A stretch of 64,000 nucleotides of DNA from Portunus trituberculatus (lineage: Eukaryota; Arthropoda; Malacostraca; Decapoda; Portunidae), in NCBI RefSeq assembly GCF_017591435.1, contig NC_059292.1, positions 27,480,043 through 27,544,042 on the forward strand, given 5' to 3'. The notes beneath the pieces were generated by a model, which saw nothing but the letters and a program-made list of their open reading frames with translations, was not told the origin of the DNA and searched no databases. The stretch's first letter is position 1. Each line of letters begins with the position of its first letter. Made by a program: the position numbers and the translations under genes. This document shows positions 11,559 to 25,100 of the stretch, one piece after another.

Positions 11559-14500
11559 ATTATTATTATTATTATATTTACCTAGTTGTAGTTTTACAGG
11601 GCCTGGGCTTTATGCTCGTGTGGCCCCGTCTCCATATCTACACTTATCCAATTTCTCTTTAAAACTATGCACATTCGTTGCTGACACCACTTCCTCACTC
11701 AAACTGTTCCAAGTCTCAACACATCTTTGCGGGAAACTATATTTTTTAACATATCTCAGACATCTTTCCTTCCTCAGTTTCTTACTATGCGTTCTTGTAC
11801 TTCTAATGTTATATTCTTCTCTCAGGATTAGTTTCTCATTATCCACTTGATCCGTTCCGTTAATCAATTTATAAACTTGTATCAGATCCCCTCTCTCTCG
11901 TCTCTGTTCCAGGGTTGGTAGATCCATAGCTTTTAGTCTCTCCTCATATGTCATCCCTTTAAATTCTGGAACCATTCATGTAGCCATTTTTTGTAGTCTC
12001 CAATTTCCTATGTTTCTTTTTATGGGGGATCCACATAACTCCTGCATATTCCAATCTAGGTCTTATTCTAGTACTTATCAATGTCTTCATCATTTCTTTG
12101 TCCATATAGTGAAATGCTAATCCAATATTCCTTAGCAAATTATATGTCTCTGAAAATTCTATCAATATGGCTTACCGGTTGATTGTTTTCTTCCATCGTC
12201 ACTCCCAAGTCCTTTTCCTTTTTTACTGTTTCTAGTTCTACTCCATCTCCCATCTTATAGATTCCCACTGGTCATCTTTCACTTTTTCCCATTTCCATGA
12301 CATGGATTTTGTCCACATTGAATTCCATCTCCCATTATTTTTTACTCCATTTCCAGATCTTGTTTAAGTCTTCCTGCAGTATTTCACAATCCTCTTTTTG
12401 TTTTATGACTGCACAGTTTCACATCGTCCGCAAACAGATTTATGTAACTGTTCACTCCCTCTGGCATGTCATTTATATATACGAAAAAAAGTATTGGCGC
12501 CAATACTGAACCCTGTGGCACTCCGCTGTCTAGTGCTCTCCACTTGGACTTAATATCTTTAACTACCGTCCTTATTTCTCTCCCCCTCAAGTAATTTTCC
12601 ATCCATCTCAATGTGCTTCCTTTTAAGCCACCCTTCTCCTCTAACTTCCATAGTAATCTTTCATGTGGCACTTTATCAAACGCCTTTTTTTAGATCTAAA
12701 TGAATACAGTCAATCCATCCCTCTCTCTCGTACTTTATCAACTATTCTAGAGTAGAAACTCAATAAATTTGTTACACATGATCGACCTTTTCTAAAACCA
12801 AATTGGCTATTTGATAATAATTTGTTGTCTTCAAGAAACTCAATCCATTGTTTCTTTATTACTCTTTCACACATCTTGCATATTACACTAGTTAGTGATA
12901 CCGGTCTGTAAGTTAAAGGTTCTTCCTTCCTTCCACTTATATATGGGAACCACCTCAGCTCTTTTCCATTCTACTGGTACTGTTTCATTTTCTATTGAGC
13001 ATTTTATGATGTTGTATATAGGACTTGCTAGGTCTTCTCTACATTCTTTTAATATTCTGCCTGAGACATATCCGGTCCCATTGCCTTTTCCTCATCTAAT
13101 TCCGTCATCAACTCTTTTATTTCAAGCTTGGTTACTTTAATCTCTTTCATATGGACAGTCTCTCTATTACCCTGTGGTCTTTCAAATTTGGATTCCTTAG
13201 TAAAGACCTGAAATTTACTATTGAATAGTTCTGCCATACTTTTTGGGTCTTTCACCATCCCGTTCTCTCCTTTTAACCTTTCTATTGTTTCTTTTTGCCT
13301 TATTTTTCCATTTATGAATCTAGAACAATTTTGGTTGTTCTATACATTTTTCGACAATGTCCTTTTCATAGTTCCTTTCTTCTTCCTTTCTCACCTTAGC
13401 ATATTCATTTCTTGCTGTTTTGAAGTTTTCCTTATTTTCTGGATTTCTGTTTCTTTTCCACCTTTTCCATGCTCCATCTCTTTTCTCCTTTGCCCAAGCA
13501 CACCTTGCATTAAACCAATCTTTCTTTCCTTCTTCTTTAGGTCTATATTTCGGGACATATTCCCTGACTCCTGTTTTGTATATTTCCAAAAATAAGTTAT
13601 TCTTCTCTTGCACGTCTCTGAGTTTTCCATCTCTTCCCATTGTACGTTTTTAAAATAGCTCTTGAGGTTCTCAATATCAGCCTTTCTGTAATTTAATTGG
13701 TCTCCTTTATATGATTCGTCTCTATCTTCCTTTCCCTCTTCTATATCCATTTTTAATATTACATGGTCACTCTTTCCCAATGGGCACTTATGTCTTATAT
13801 CATCGTTCATTTGTATATCCCTTGTAAAAACTAGGTCCAATCTCGCCAGCTCATCGTTTCCTCTGAATCTCGTGTTTTCCTTTACTCTTTGGACCATCAA
13901 ATTATCTATCATTAGGTTCAGGAATCTATCTCCCCAGGCTTCTTCCCCCATACCACTTTCATAATTTTCCCAGTCCACCTCCTTACAGTTGAAATCTACT
14001 AATATCACTTTTCTCCTTTCTTTAATGATTCTTGTAAGACTCCTTATTGTGTCATTTATCATGTCTTTATATTCTTGATTGGTCCATGAATTTGTTTTTG
14101 GTGGCCCATATGTTCCAATGATTGTTAACTCCTTTTTATTAATATGTATCTTAATATACAGTATTTCTGATTTTCCTTCCCCAAACTCCACTTGATTTAC
14201 CACCATCTCTTTCCTTAACATCATCATGACTCCTCCTCCTCTTTTACTCACTCTGTCTCTCCTCCATATATTATACCTTTTATCTATGTTTATTTTTATT
14301 GCCTCATTTAACTTTGTTTCCACCAGGCATAAAATATCTAGTTCTTCTTTCTTTATGTAATTTCTTAATTTTAATTTACTTGATAAAACCCCATCTATGT
14401 TCATATACATCATTTTTAATCTCTTGTTCTTATCATTTTTAGTTAAACTTGCTCCATTTTTTTCTCTTCCTTCTCTTTAATATACCATTTCCTTACCCTG

Positions 14501-14602
14501 TCTCCTATAATTCTCCAAAAATATGCCTTCTCCTCCTCTGACCTTTCATTATTTATTTCTCTTGCTTCTGCCACCAGTTTGTTGTCTTCCTTTCGTCCTC
14601 GT

Positions 14603-14646
<44 letters not shown>

Positions 14647-16487
14647 TTGCAACCTTCTGTTTCTCTGAGTTTTGTTTTTCTATATAGGATTTCTTATGTT
14701 GCTGCTTGTGATTTTAGTAGTATCTTAATTGGTCTCACTGTTCCTTCTTGATATGGTCCCATTCTATGGATTTCTTCTACTTCCTCTTCTAAGTTCTGTC
14801 TATCCTCGTCATTTAGATGTTTTAGTAGGTCTTTTACAGATTTCATTTCGTCCTTTTCCCTTCCTGGTCTATATTTAACATTTTTTTCTTTCAGGTAAAA
14901 AATAATTACACTTTTTTTTCCGTAGTTTCTGTTACTAAATTTTTTTTTTCTTCTATCATTTTGTTTGTCATATTTTCATCTCTTTCTTTTAACTGTTCTT
15001 GAAATACTTCCTAAAATGATTCCTTGTCTTTCTTATCTTGGATTCTCCATGCCTGTACTTCTTTTTTAATCACGTTTTGTACTCTTTCCTCTTCTTTGTT
15101 AACCCTTTATGATCAGCATTAAGTTCCCACTTTCAAAAAAATTTTTCATTGGGTGTTTTCGGTTGCTTTTGCATCCCTGATTACAAAAATATCCTTGTTT
15201 ATTAATTTTTCTTGTAAATAAAGTTTTTTTTTTTTTCAAATGTACCTTTTTCGATCATCTGAGCACGGGACAGACATCTTAGTGAAATATGCCCAAAACA
15301 CAGTTTTCTTACATATCATGCTTTAATCTTGCTTGAAAGTGAATATTGTTAATTTTTAATTACAAAAAACATTTAGTAGGATAAAAAATGAATATAGTGA
15401 GAGAAGTTTACTATATTTCATTATCATATTGAATTAAAAAATACACATTTTAACAAATATAATCCAACTAAAAGGTACTGGTAAGCTAGTTGACACCTGT
15501 GTACCATAAATTCCTTATGAAGTACATGCGAAATAAGTTCTATATGCATGTGTAAATGACAAGAAAAGAAATAAACACCATAATACTATAAGTTTCTTAT
15601 CAAATATATGATAAATCAGTTCCATATAAATGTGAAAAAGACAAGAAAATCAAGAAACACTTTATCTGATCTCTTATATTTTTACATCTCTTACCCTCAT
15701 ATATATCAGTTCATGTTTTCATGTGGCAGTGTTTGCAGATCAAACTGAATGCCATGAAATTCCAAAAAACACTTTCTCAGAGGTAATGCACAAGTAGAGT
15801 TTACATTTCAAGCACCATGTTACAGGTGAGGACTTACAACCAGGCATTTTGCATCTTTCTCTTTTTTTTAGACTTATAGGAAAATGTCCAATCTGGTCAT
15901 GCCTTACTGGGAATTGCCTTAGTGTTATGACCTTTGTGTTTTTTTTTCAGCTTGTCTTTCATCAACTTCAGTAGCTGAGGGCCTACCTCTTTTCTTACTT
16001 AGCAATGGCTTGTTTTGCATACGTAGGCATTGGAACATCTGTAGTTTGAAATCATACAATTTTGCAGGCTTTGTAGTGACTTCAAAAGCTGTGTGATCCT
16101 GTTTGTACACCAACCAAGCATTGACTATTGCCACATCAAAAAAATGAAAAAAAAACCCTATGATACCACTTCTTTGATCTGAAAAACATCCTATAAAAAG
16201 CAATAAGGGCATAGTGTCCTCCTCCTGGATCTTCCCATGATGACACGTTCTTCATCTGTCAAAAATAAATAGATAAATAAATACATAAACACAAAATTCC
16301 TTGGAGCAGGGCATAGTGGTTAGGAAGGAATATGGGTTATAATTTCCCTTATCATAGAAGAATAATAATCATTACTTTCCATCACAAATTATAGTTACTA
16401 CTAAATATTTTACTACACCTATTATGTACATAAATATTACAGTAGAGGTATTATCCTAAAAAAATTTACTTAGTTGTATTTACCTAG

Positions 16488-16578
<91 letters not shown>

Positions 16579-18456
16579 CCATGTGGGCTTTTCACGGGAA
16601 TTTATGGGCTAAAGGGGATACTTATTAAGGGTACCTCCTATTTCAAAGCCCACCCGCTAGGAAACCGTCACCCCGAGTGAGGAAACCCAACCTACACTCA
16701 GACCGTAGACAGGATTCAAACCCGTGCGCTTGGAGACCCCTCGGATCCCAAAGCACGTACGGATCCACTGTACCACGGGTTTGAGCAGGGCTCCTAGTGT
16801 CTTGTCTCCATGTCTCCATTTATCCAATTTTTCTTTAAAGTTATGCACATTATGTGCTGTAACAACTTCATCACTCAATGCATTCCACTTTTCCACTGTT
16901 CTATGTGGAAAACTATTTTTCAATATCCTTCACACAGTCTCACCCTAATCTTCTTTACATGTCCTCTTGTCCTAGCTGCTTCTGTCATCAACACCAGGTC
17001 TTCCTTGTTTATTTGTTCAATGCCATTTACTATTTTATACATTATTAGGTCTCCCTGTTCTTTTCTATCTTGTAAAGTTGGCAGTCTGATTTCCTTCAGC
17101 CTTTCTTTATATGTTAGATCCTTTAGTTCCAGCATCATCTTTGTAGCTATCTTTTGGATCCGTTCTAATGTTCTTATATCTTTTTTAGAGCTCAGTGACC
17201 ACACCACTGCTGCTTATTCCACCTTAGCATGATTGTAACAATTTTTTTCATCATATCTTTGTCCATGAATTGATATGCCACTCTAATATTAGTCAACATT
17301 TTATATGCTAATCCAAATTTCTTACTTATGTATGTTTTTTTTTTTTGGGTTCAGATTTTCCTATATAATCACTCCCAGATATTTTTTCTCTTTAGTCTTC
17401 ATTATTTGTTCCTCTCCCATCAGCTAGTTCCATACCAGTTTTCTCTTACTCTTTCCCAATTCCATTACGTGACATTTATTGGCATTGAACTCTAATTTCC
17501 ACTTCTTCCTCCACTCACAGATTTTGTTTATATCTTCCTGCAGCAACAAACAGTCCTCTAGGGTTTGGATTGCTCTTAGCAATTTTGCATCATCAGCAAA
17601 CAAATTAATATAATTGTTTACCCCATTTTGTATGTCATTTACATATACCTGGAACATAATGGGAACTAATACTGACCCTTGTGGCACTCCAGTCATGATT
17701 TTATCCCCAAGATGAGTACAGTAAGCCCCTGCACTTGGCAAATTAATTAGTCTGGGAAAACTACCACTAAATGCGAATTTTGCCAAGCATGAGTCCTTTA
17801 TACCATATAAATTGCTTAAAAAATGCCTCAATCAGTCTTTGGTCATTGCCAAAGTCCCTCTTTTGACCCCTAAAATACCATCTTTCAAGCTGAAATAAGA
17901 TCTTTTGCCTTACGATTAGTGATGCTTTCCTCATCTGTACTCCCGTTTTTCTACCCGTTTCCCTCGCCCACTTTCATCCTTGCCGCCGCCACCATTGTCC
18001 TTACCCCGACCAGTACCACCTGTTGTATTGGAAGAGGCCATGTTGGCGGTAAATCGCAAGAATTCATTCCCACGCCAGCAGAACAGAGGGTAGCAAAAGC
18101 AAAATGGCTGTAGGGGACTCTCACACTGCATTCTGATAGGTTTAGAGAGAGGTCTGATGTTACCGGGAAGCCGTGTAGTTCGCCGTGTGGCTGCCAGGTG
18201 ATCGCCAAGTTTGAATTGAAATCGCCAGGTGTGCACTCGGTGGTACGTGGCCACCCTACCGCCAAAAGTTGATTTCGCCAAGCTGTGATTCGCCAAGTGC
18301 AGGGACTTACTATATGTACAGTAAAACCTCGCTTGACGAACATCTTTAGGGTTTGAACAATTCAAGAGACGACCAAAAAATTAGTCAATATATCGACCCA
18401 GGGGACTGATGATCCTCCCTCTTTTAGTCTATTAACCTGAGGCATAAGTGTATGTA

Positions 18457-18545
<89 letters not shown>

Positions 18546-20311
18546 TATATATAAACAGTGAAGAATAGACAACTGTGCACCATGAATATTGTACTGGCTA
18601 CAACATGACCACAATATTATTGAAACCAGGAATTATTTATATGTTGTATTGCTTCTGACCTGACTTTTTACTTTCATTTCCTAAACAGAACATTGATTTT
18701 TGTTCATAGGATATGAGTGCAAAATTAAATTCCACACTATACATAATTTGTTTTTGGTAAATATTTTTTTGTTAGTTTACATAATTTGTTTTTGGTAAAT
18801 GTTTCTTTGTTAGTTTTCTATTTCCAACTATTTGAATTTGTTTTAATGGGTCTTTGGGAATGTAGCAAAATCATATGCCCTCAGACAAGGATGGAACAAA
18901 TGATGATGCTGAGAAAGGTGATGATGACAGCAGCGATGAAGATGACGTGACCATCACTATTGGGGCCTTGAAGACCCAGCCAGATATCATTCAGGCTCCC
19001 ACAGCATCTCACCCTGTACGCTTCCAGCACAAGGTAGGCACTTGCGTTGTTTGAGGATTTTGCTCTATTTATAGCATCTTTGTATTGTCTTATTACTTTA
19101 TCTTATCTTTAAAGTTTAATGTAAGTGGTGCTATTATGCCACAGTTTGTATCCTTGTTTGTATTATTTATGCTAAAATTGAGTAATTGTCAATAATTTTC
19201 TCCCTGTGGCATTTTCTTTGATCTTTAATATTGATTGAATTCTAAACATGAATGAATAATTTTCCTATTAATAGGGTTAGATTTGCAAATATTAAATCAA
19301 TTCTCTGTTACTGTTATTCAAAATTATTTACATATATTTTACAAACAATTGTTGCCTTGTTTCATGCAATAGACAGCACCAAGTGCTGGCCTGAAGGATG
19401 AAGACTTCACTTCACCGGGGAAAGTGAATGGTGTACCCATCACAGAATTCAGTATGGCAGAGCTGGAGGAGAAGCCTTGGAGGTAAAACTTGGCAAATAT
19501 CTTTAGTTCCATAAAGTTCTTTCTATATTCTTATTAGATTCTTGCAGTAACTTTTAATCACCATGCAGAGAATAATGCTTACATTCCTTGGTGTTGGTCA
19601 CTTTTGCTTGATTTACCTGTATTTCTAACAAAAGTGACCTGTTAGAGGGAGTAGGGATGGGGAGACATATATGGAGTTGGGTTGATAAGTTGTGGCTTAA
19701 TTGACACGTCACAACTCCTGTTCTATGATATTTACCCATCAAAATCCCCTGAGTTGACATGTCACCCTAGTTACAAATAATGGTAGGAAGGCTGCTTCAT
19801 TGAGTAGAGAGCTGTCTGTACATATATTGATCTTTTTCAGAAAACCGGGTGCAGACATCTCTGACTACTTCAACTATGGGTTTAATGAAGAGACCTGGTT
19901 CAGGTACTGTGAACGTCAAAAACGGATGAGAATCAACGAATCTGGAGCAGGCTTGGCTGGACTTGGCATCAGCATAACAAAGGTAAGTTGATATAATTTG
20001 TTATATAGTGAAAGTTTTGAAATTAAGGCAATAGTATAATGTTAATGCACATTTATGGTCAGCTTTTAATGTTTAAATTATCTATATGATAGAATTTCTA
20101 TCAGCTGTGTATACAAAATTCCAGTATTAGTGGATGGTTGGCTTGCTCCTTGCTAAATTTTAGAAGCTTCATGTCTGAACAGCTGCTGCTTCAAAGATCT
20201 GACCTGTTGACAGCATAGAAAGTGTAACCCACCCACCAATCAAATACAGCTACTTAAGTATTTAACCCACACAGTGCCAGAAGGTTTTACCGAAAATTAC
20301 ATCCCAGTGCC

Positions 20312-20346
<35 letters not shown>

Positions 20347-22053
20347 CATAAATCACTTAATTTTAGTCTAAGAAACATGCCTGTAAAATTTCAAGACTTA
20401 CCTATGAGCCGTTGTGGAGATATAGAGGCTTTTGTATTTGAGGCAGTGCGATGTTTTGTCGCTCCTGGATGGCGTGCGGTAGCAAGTTTTCGGTTCTCTG
20501 TAAACCAGTGTGGGTGTCACTTCAGTTTTGTGTAGTTTTGTGGCAAGTATGGAGTACGTTCAGTATAATTATATACTCCAACAAGTTTCAGTACACACGG
20601 AGAGAGGAAACAGTTGTGTCAAAATCTGCCAAAACATTGTTTTTTATGGATTCATTTTCTCTGGCTGAGGGAAGGGAAAACTAATCTATATACACTGTAC
20701 ACTATATTTACACTGCTATTTACATGTTTATTCACCTTGTCTAGTAGTTTTGGATTGTATGATATTCCTTGAAACAAAGTACCACACAAATACCTACATC
20801 ACACTCTTTGCACTCGTAACGTGTCTCTTTTCGAACGTGAGCATGTCTGACACTTGACGAGCAAACCTTACAGCGGTGCTGACGACATTTCATAGTGGCT
20901 GTACTTTGTATTAGACTAAGGAAGTGGCGCTCTGTCAGGCGAGGTTCATGAGGACCTAGCATTGGTTTCTTGGTAGGTTGGGTCGGTTTGACTGTACTAT
21001 GGGCATTCACGACCTCCCGAATGACCTCAAGAATTAACTCATTCAGGACTTCCCTTTTGCCATGTACTTGCTGGTAGAGAGCATGGGCATTATAAACTGC
21101 CAAGTCAAGAAGATGGAAGAACATCTTCTTGTACCACTTCATCATCTTTCTGGCACACTCAATGCTTAAAATCATTGCTTCGGACTGGTCAACCGTGTGC
21201 ATGAACAGGTTATAATCTGGAACAGGCTCAGGCTTCCATCAGTACTTTTTCGTATCTTCCTTCCACTCGACACTTGGGAGGCGTCTAGCCTGAGGGCATG
21301 TATGGGAAGAGTTGGTGAATCTGTCACTGTTTATAGTTTGTTTCCAACTTCAAAAATTCATAACTCAAAAACTAGAGTTAGGAATTTTTGAAGTTGCCGA
21401 CGTTTTAACACGTCGCTGGCACTATGGGATATACTACTTGACGACGTGTTAACACGTCGCTGGCACTGTGCGGATTAAGTGGATGTGGTTTTCCTAAGGA
21501 TTGAAAACTGAATACGGGGGAAAATGCATTATTTGGGATTATTTCAATATTTGTATCTTCCAAAAGACATATTCTGTTCTTTCTGCTTTCTGCATTTTAT
21601 TCAGAATGAACAATAAAAGATGTATATTGGTAATTATCTCATATATACGTAATAGTTATTTTATGCTTCTTTTATGTAAAACAGGACTATATAAAGCCTG
21701 CAAAAGTTAATTTTCTCTTTTCTCCACTGTCTCTTCCTCCCTTGCCCCACACTATGTTGAGCATGTTGGTGGTTGTTTGACATGACTCTTTTTGCTGTAT
21801 ACTGGTCAGCAAAATTACATCTTTGTTTAATTACAATATGTTCCTTATTGTTCATATATTATATGTATACAGTAAAAATCCTTAAATCCGGAACCTTATA
21901 ATCCGGAAATCCTTATAATCTGGAAAATTGATACGAAAATTCCACAACTATGTTTCTCATCATTGTGGATATAATGCTATTGAGTTTAACACAAACTCGT
22001 AAGACAATAATATTTGGAGATATTATAAGTGGTGTTTTATGTTTCTCTAGGTG

Positions 22054-22104
<51 letters not shown>

Positions 22105-25100
22105 GCAGAGTCCTGTTATCTGCGTGGGTGGTCCAGCTGGTGTACGCTCGACGCTGGTGACGTGATTGGCTGGCGTATAATGTCGGAGGCCTTCTTTTCT
22201 TTTTGTTTCCCTTTTATCAGACATCAGTAAATGTTTTATGTTATGCTTAAAATGATTTTATAAAGTGTGACATAAGTATTGTGGACTGTATACATATCAT
22301 GTGGGGTACAGTACAGTACAATCACTCAAATTTCTCAGTATATGTGGATGGTGGAATAGCCTACGTAAGATAGCGAAATCACCAACACAAATACAAGTTG
22401 ACAAGTAGGAAAAGAGCAATCATCACTTATGGGCCGCCATAATGGCTGGAAAGGCCCATGCCACTCCCCCCATAGCCCGGCAAATCTTCAAGAAAAAAAA
22501 AAAAAAGCCTACGTAAATCTTGTGTGGTGTGGTGAGGAAGTACACAGTGGACTGGTGGTAGTAGCAATCCCTGTAAGATGTTATGACAGTACTACAAAGA
22601 GATATAGCAAGTTGGGGTTAGTTTAGTGGGGTTTACATAGTACCCTCAAGATTTTAATCTTACTTTCAGCCTTACTATCTTACAATCCGGAAAATCCTAG
22701 AATCCGGAATGCCTGAACCCCAATGACTTCCGGATTTGAGGACTTTTACTGTATATTGCCGCAAAGCTTGGGACATGTCGATAGATGTTCATCACGCAAG
22801 ATTCAGGGCATGTTGATAGATGTTTAGGCTTTTTACAGCTATATTTTGGCTATTTTTTTTTTTTTTTTTTTTTTTTTTGCTTGTGAGCTGGAAACACTCA
22901 CTATGACTAAACCCAAATAAGAGATATCAGTCTATTGAGTGTGGTAGGTAAGGTGTATGGTAAGGCATTGATCAAGAGAATCTAAGACAATATAGATAGA
23001 GTAATACTCTGTGTGATATAGTACAAGGAGGTTTCAGGAGAGGAAGAGGGCATGAATAGATCAGAAGTAAGATTGGTGTGACAGTTTTTAATAAGTATTT
23101 AACATAAGGCAAAAAACAATCCAGAGTTCCATGGATGTAGAGAAGGCATATAAAAGAATGTCAGATATCTTGAGTTCTTTGATAGAGGTTGTAAGAAATG
23201 TTGAAAATTTTTTTAGAAAAGTAGAGCATATTTAAGAGTAGGAAACACAAGTGGATGGTTTTCAGTTAAGGTGGGATTGCATCAGGAATGTGTAATGCTA
23301 CAATGCCTATTATTATCTGTATGGGTATTGTGAGGCAAGTTAATGCTAGATAGTTTGTTAGAGGATGTAGTGGTAATGAAATGTCTTTTGTATTGGCATG
23401 TGTACACTACCATCAGTGAAATTAGGAAAAAGATTGAAATGAGATTGCTTGTTAAAGCAGACACTTGGCTGCTATCTTGTTATTAGAGATGCCTACAGTA
23501 GGAATGTCATACTAATTTTAGGACAGTATTGTTGGATTGTTTTTAGATCCTTTACAAGATTTTTTTTTAGGCCATGAGATTGCTGGGACTGCTCATTCAT
23601 ATTTGTATTTTCAATTTCCATCCTCTAATCCCCCCTGTATGGTAGTGGATGAGTATCAAATTTGCAATACAACTCTCATTATTTTCAGCCATTTGGCAAT
23701 ACTCCAAACACCATCCCTGTGACTATTGTGAATGACAATAGCAAGTATGGGGGATCTGGCTCTCAGCGTCCCAAGGCAGGACCTCCACCACGCAACAAAG
23801 GCATGGGACAGATTGATGTCATAGGAGGAGCTTCTAATCCAAACAAAACCAGCACTATTCAGGTAACATCTGTGACATCCTTCTGTTCCTCTGCGTGCAT
23901 CCATGTCAGGGAGTCATTTTCTTATATATACATGTAAAGTAAATCATAATTTTTTTTATATTTGCTACAGGTTATGACAGCTGGTAAAAAGAAAATTCCA
24001 GCAGAGTGATGAGTGGCCCACCCCTACTCCTTTCCTAACCCTCTTAAAATAACATGGAGTGCATGTATCCATGTTGGGGAGTCATTTTCTTATATAGCAT
24101 ACAGGGATTTCTCAAATTATGCGAGGGATATGTTCTTAAGGGACCACATTGTAGAAATCACAAAATGAATATGATTACTTAACTAAAGTGTACACTAGAG
24201 CTGGGTAGGAAACGGTTCTGGAACCAGTTCTCACAGTTCCACCAGGAACTGTTGGGAACCAGTTCCAATTCTTGAAGCTAGTTCTGCATGAATACAAAGA
24301 GTAAATAAGCAAGAGTTACAAATCACAGACAGTATATAGTGCTTACTTTGAATATTTATGTTATCATTAATATTATTTAGGATTTCTTGCAAATGCTGGC
24401 ATATTTAGGTGAACAAAGTAGAGTACAACACAATCACCAACTTAACAGTGCTCAGTTTGCTTACGTCTCATCACAATATGGAAAATTTGGGGAGGAATCA
24501 ATCACTGTTCAAGGCAGGAGTGATCTTTTGGCGGCACAATCCTTCACTCTACTTAGTAATCATTACTGTGTATCTTGCCCCCATTATTCAAGGAATTTGT
24601 ACGAATGATATAAAGACATTCGATGCTGGCCATTGGCCAATACACTATTTATGAAGCTTAACTGCCAGATGGCTGAACCAAATATGAGTTTATCCTTACT
24701 GTGATATATATATCTACTGTGTTATATAAGAAGGTGGAGGGGAGATGGGCAACTCACTAGCTCCCCATTGGTTGGGTTGGCCAGTAAGGCGCTATCAGGA
24801 GGATTTAAGTCATAGGAGGCGGAAAAAAATGTACACGTACTCCCAGCGATTCCAGTTCTCAGTGAAGTTCTTCGGTCTTCCTGCGTACATCCTCTGGCTG
24901 TAAGTGAGGTAGAGAGGGAGTCGAGACGTGTCTGGAGAGACAAATAGGTCAACTTCCTGAGTGCTGTAACAGAGGGTGAGCAACTTGAACACCCGCAGGT
25001 GCAGCTGCCACTCCACCAACATGCCCTGGAATCTGGAAGGGGTGTCTGACCTGTCGTTCCCCTAACCCAGAACTTACCTCGCCGAGAAGTAGAGGGCCCT

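Larger units (their letters stand above)
11573..15098 (-). mobile_element. CR1-like element antisense in a Fip1 intron
   Basis: The 3' end at 11573-11590 shows the shared tail. Leftward reading gives the 3' domain, RT, endonuclease and part of ORF1, about 3.5 kb. It is cut at 15099-15102 by TTAA followed by a piggyBac terminus, so its 5' end was displaced. It carries an internal (TA)n tract at 14605-14644. Confidence 0.85.
16455..17718 (-). mobile_element. CR1-like element, antisense in Fip1 intron
   Basis: 3' tail at 16466-16489, then (after an inserted SINE) the C-terminal domain FPHRTVEKWNALSDEVV, IQKIATKMMLELKDLTYKER, and RT pieces with MTGVPQGSVLVPIMFQVYVN and FADDAKLLRAI. The copy reads as far as the SSWG block at about 17715, where a TIR element begins at a TA. 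It is the same subfamily as 751-2020. Confidence 0.8.
21870..22751. mobile_element. Tigger/mariner-like MITE
   Basis: TA at 21868-21869 and 22752-22753 flank matching ends: CAGTAAAAATCCTTAAATCC and, reverse-complemented, CAGTAAAAGTCCTCAAATCC. AATCCGGAA words repeat near both ends. 882 bp without transposase. It contains a (TG)n tract (22055-22103) and a short nested retro-insertion (22369-22505). Confidence 0.88.

Noticed and set aside
16576..16780. Functional tRNA gene (also 58940-59137 and 60901-61086)
   Set aside because: The boxes are there, but the cloverleaf is imperfect, a long body and poly(A) follow, and three dispersed copies exist: a SINE.
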